Shown: one piece after another, positions 61,445 through 64,000 of the stretch | Layout of the letters: each line of letters begins with the position of its first letter | Position numbering within the stretch: the stretch's first letter is position 1 | NCBI GenBank assembly: GCA_002163155.1 | Contig: MAAO01000008.1 | Span: forward strand, 267,354 to 331,353 | Reading direction: 5' to 3' | DNA length: 64,000 bases | From: Halobacteriovorax marinus | GTDB lineage: Bacteria; Bdellovibrionota; Bacteriovoracia; Bacteriovoracales; Bacteriovoracaceae | The notes under the pieces: model-generated | What the model saw: the letters and a program-made list of their open reading frames with translations, nothing else | Databases searched by the model: none | What the model was told of the DNA's origin: nothing | Made by a program: the position numbers and the translations under genes

Positions 61445-62779
61445 TTAGCGCGAGATCATATTCTTTAAGGCCTTTAAATGAGTTGGATCAAATTGTCCCT
61501 TATACTTCGCTTCAATAGTCAGAACAGCTTCAACTGGTGATACAGCGGGATGCACACCATCAGAAACAACTTGGTGAACAAAGAGATCAATAATGTGGAC
61601 GACTAAGGCCAGAGGATAGATTTGATCTTTTTTTAGTTTTAAAGGATAACCACTTCCATCCCAATTCTCATGATGTTGAATGACGATATCTGTAACTTCC
61701 AGTGGCAAAATATTCAATTTATCTAAAATCTCGTTCCCATTTATTGGATGATCTCGAAATATTTTATACTCTTCCTCAGTCATATCGTCCTCATGCTTTA
61801 TAATAAGGTCCTTATTCATTCCCTTCTTCCCCAAATCATGAAACGTCCCCCCTACACTTAAATAAAAGAGAGTTTGCTCAGAGTGCCATTCAAGACATTT
61901 TGCCAACATAAGGCTATAGACTCCTACGCCTAGCATATGAGCAAAGAACTTATCATTTAGAGAATTGAAGTAATCAAGTAATGTTGTTATTGATGGCTTG
62001 TTAGTAATGACCTGCATAGTAGATTCAAAGATCTTTTTTGCATCATCAAAACTCTCTTCTACTATTTCATTATGATAAATATCTTTTAGAAGTAATTGAT
62101 TTGATTTTAAAAGAAGTCGCTGTCTACTCTCGTTATCAATTTTCCCCTTACTACTCATGGCATTTGCATGATGAAGCTCAGAATACCTCTTAAAGTCAGA
62201 TCTCTTCATATAAAAGCTATTAATATTCTTGTCTTGATATTTCTTAATTCGATCTGGATCAATATGACTAGATTCATGTGCAATTTTCACATATTTAACA
62301 GAGGATAATTTCACAAAGAGAGGAAAAGGAATATTAATAGATTTATCAAGATCACTTAGTAAAACTGGAGTGTAATTTTTTGCCAACTGCTCCTGCTCAA
62401 TCTCAGAAAAACCCTCATTGTTTATGACTGAATTCACTACCCTTAATAAGTCAAATTCTATCAATGGTTTAGTGATAAAGTGACTAAGGCCTATATCGTG
62501 GGCTTCTTTAGTTTCAAGAATTTCTTCATAGGAGGTCATTAAGATAATAAAAGTTTGATAATTTTCTTCACACCATTCGTTCAACTCAATTCCTGAAAGT
62601 TTAGGCATTTTCACATCGGTAAGAATGAGGTCAACTTTTTGAGACTCAGCTTTGATCATCGCCTCTTCCCCATTAGAGGCCATCAATGTTGAAAAAGAAT
62701 TTTTCTCAAGAATTGTTTGCAGATACTGACGGATATCCTCATCATCATCAACAATTAAAATAGTCTTATTTTCACTCAT
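61445..62779 (-). CDS. Response regulator with HD-GYP-like phosphodiesterase domain
   Basis: ILIVDDDEDIRQYLQ...LTDVKMPKLSGIEL; FHDLGKKGMNKDLI, HPINGNEIL, QHHENWDGSGYP. Confidence 0.92.
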   Translation of the reverse strand: MSENKTILIVDDDEDIRQYLQTILEKNSFSTLMASNGEEAMIKAESQKVDLILTDVKMPKLSGIELNEWCEENYQTFIILMTSYEEILETKEAHDIGLSHFITKPLIEFDLLRVVNSVINNEGFSEIEQEQLAKNYTPVLLSDLDKSINIPFPLFVKLSSVKYVKIAHESSHIDPDRIKKYQDKNINSFYMKRSDFKRYSELHHANAMSSKGKIDNESRQRLLLKSNQLLLKDIYHNEIVEESFDDAKKIFESTMQVITNKPSITTLLDYFNSLNDKFFAHMLGVGVYSLMLAKCLEWHSEQTLFYLSVGGTFHDLGKKGMNKDLIIKHEDDMTEEEYKIFRDHPINGNEILDKLNILPLEVTDIVIQHHENWDGSGYPLKLKKDQIYPLALVVHIIDLFVHQVVSDGVHPAVSPVEAVLTIEAKYKGQFDPTHLKALKNMISR

Positions 62780-62903
62780 GGATATACTTCCTCATCTTTA
62801 CTAATCGGGTAAACGTGAGAGAGTTCAATATAAGATTATATTCATTAATATTGAGAATTTATTTGTTGTTAACAAAATGATGGGGCGTAAATGTGAAGTT
62901 GAG

Positions 62904-63638
62904 TTAAAAGCTATCTGGTCCCAAGGAAAGTGCTTTTACTTCTGCATCTTGTATCAGCTCCTTTAATTCTCCAGATTTTTTTAATTCTCTGATTTTGCTT
63001 GAAACCATGCTGACCACTTCTCTTCTATTAGAATTGATATAATTATAAAGACCAAATCTTGCAAAAGTTCCACAATTTTTTAAAATTGATCGATATTCTT
63101 TTTGTTGTAAGAGTCGCCTTCCATTTATTTCTGTGTCTATAACAACATCGGCCCTTTTATATTTTACAAAATCAAATAGCTGTATGGCAGAGTTCATCTT
63201 ATGTACATTTTTTAAATCCGCGGTAGCTTCATTTGAATGAGCAACTCCACGAATAGTAGCGATCTTTAAGCCTTTTAGGTCTTTAGAGCTCTTAATTATT
63301 AATTGCGAATCCTTTAGACAATAAGCTGCAGTTTCTAAGTAGTAATAACTGGGATCAATTCTAATAAGACTTGGTTTATCATTTCCATAAGGAGTTATCC
63401 TTGCGATTTCCCCATCAATACTTTTATCTAAATTTGAATTTTTAGCCCTTGAAGGAGGGAGTGGAATGACTTTTAATCTTAATCCGAGGGAGCTATATAT
63501 TTTCTCAATGACATATTGAGCGACGTACTGTTCTACCAATTTTTCATTAGAACCAAAATATATTGTTTTTGGATCTATACCATAAGTATTAAACGAAGCT
63601 AGTGAAATTAAAATAATTGATAAGATTAGGTACTTCAA
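62904..63638 (-). CDS. Orphan periplasmic SBP (SBP_bac_3-like)
   Basis: Signal peptide; YVIEKIYSSLGLRLKVIPLPPSRAKNSNLDKSIDGEIARI...LKGLKIATIRGVAHSNEAT. Confidence 0.8.
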   Translation of the reverse strand: MKYLILSIILISLASFNTYGIDPKTIYFGSNEKLVEQYVAQYVIEKIYSSLGLRLKVIPLPPSRAKNSNLDKSIDGEIARITPYGNDKPSLIRIDPSYYYLETAAYCLKDSQLIIKSSKDLKGLKIATIRGVAHSNEATADLKNVHKMNSAIQLFDFVKYKRADVVIDTEINGRRLLQQKEYRSILKNCGTFARFGLYNYINSNRREVVSMVSSKIRELKKSGELKELIQDAEVKALSLGPDSF

Positions 63639-63827
63639 GTTATTCTATCCTTACATATAAGAAACGATACTAATGATTAAATTTCTTTAATCATTATAAC
63701 CAAAATTAGAAATTTCAATAATAATCAATAATTAATTTTAAAGAAATTAAATTAAGGGGACCTCTCCTATCTCCTAAGATAAGGAAGTCTTATACACAAA
63801 TATCAATTTTGGGATTGAGTTCGTAAA

Positions 63828-64000
63828 TTACTCGAGAAGTTTCAGATAGTTTCTACCAAAGTTCGTCGCTTGCACCATGACAGATGTTTGCGCACTCTCT
63901 AAAATTGAGTTCTTAGCTTTAGCAGCTGTTTCACTAGCATAATCAGTATCACTGATTTTACTTTCAGACTCTTTACTATTGATGACATCGTTTCCAAGTT
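63828..64000 (-). CDS. Flagellin C-terminus (partial)
   Basis: Manual translation: ...LGNDVINSKESESKISDTDYASETAAKAKNSILESAQTSVMVQATNFGRNYLKLLE*, flagellin_C motif. Confidence 0.85.
   Translation of the reverse strand, partial: LGNDVINSKESESKISDTDYASETAAKAKNSILESAQTSVMVQATNFGRNYLKLLE

Noticed and set aside
1-64000. Mobile element / prophage / CRISPR island
   Set aside because: No transposase, integrase, phage structural gene, direct-repeat array or tRNA-associated junction was seen

Overview
64 kb of low-GC bacterial chromosome that is almost entirely coding. Gene content fits a marine Bdellovibrionota/Bacteriovorax-like organism, but that is an inference from gene families and was not tested. 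No transposase, integrase, phage, CRISPR, rRNA or tRNA signal was recognised. Main content: (i) a left-edge chaperone-usher pilus operon (SCPU tip protein, usher, chaperone, two small pilin-like subunits); (ii) many signalling genes: one MCP, four histidine kinases, two HD/HD-GYP proteins, AraC regulators and five orphan periplasmic solute-binding-protein (SBP) genes, each next to a signalling gene and none with a permease or ATPase; (iii) lipid-modification genes: a cytochrome b5-fused front-end fatty-acid desaturase, two Cti-type fatty acid cis/trans isomerases and a flavin monooxygenase; (iv) two ankyrin-repeat proteins sharing an unusual 'IKG/VKG' segment; (v) an NfeD plus twin SPFH operon; (vi) a lone PycTM/SLATT-like membrane protein; (vii) many small secreted proteins, two with tandem cysteine-containing repeats; (viii) the 3' end of a flagellin gene at the right edge. 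Notable anomalies: a histidine kinase whose paralogue-supported N-terminus appears to start at a non-canonical ATC codon (21270); a DUF2846-like lipoprotein frame with three in-frame stops and no frameshift (33553-34017); and several strong intergenic hairpins lacking U-tracts. Assignments come from reading sequence motifs by eye; no database search was run.
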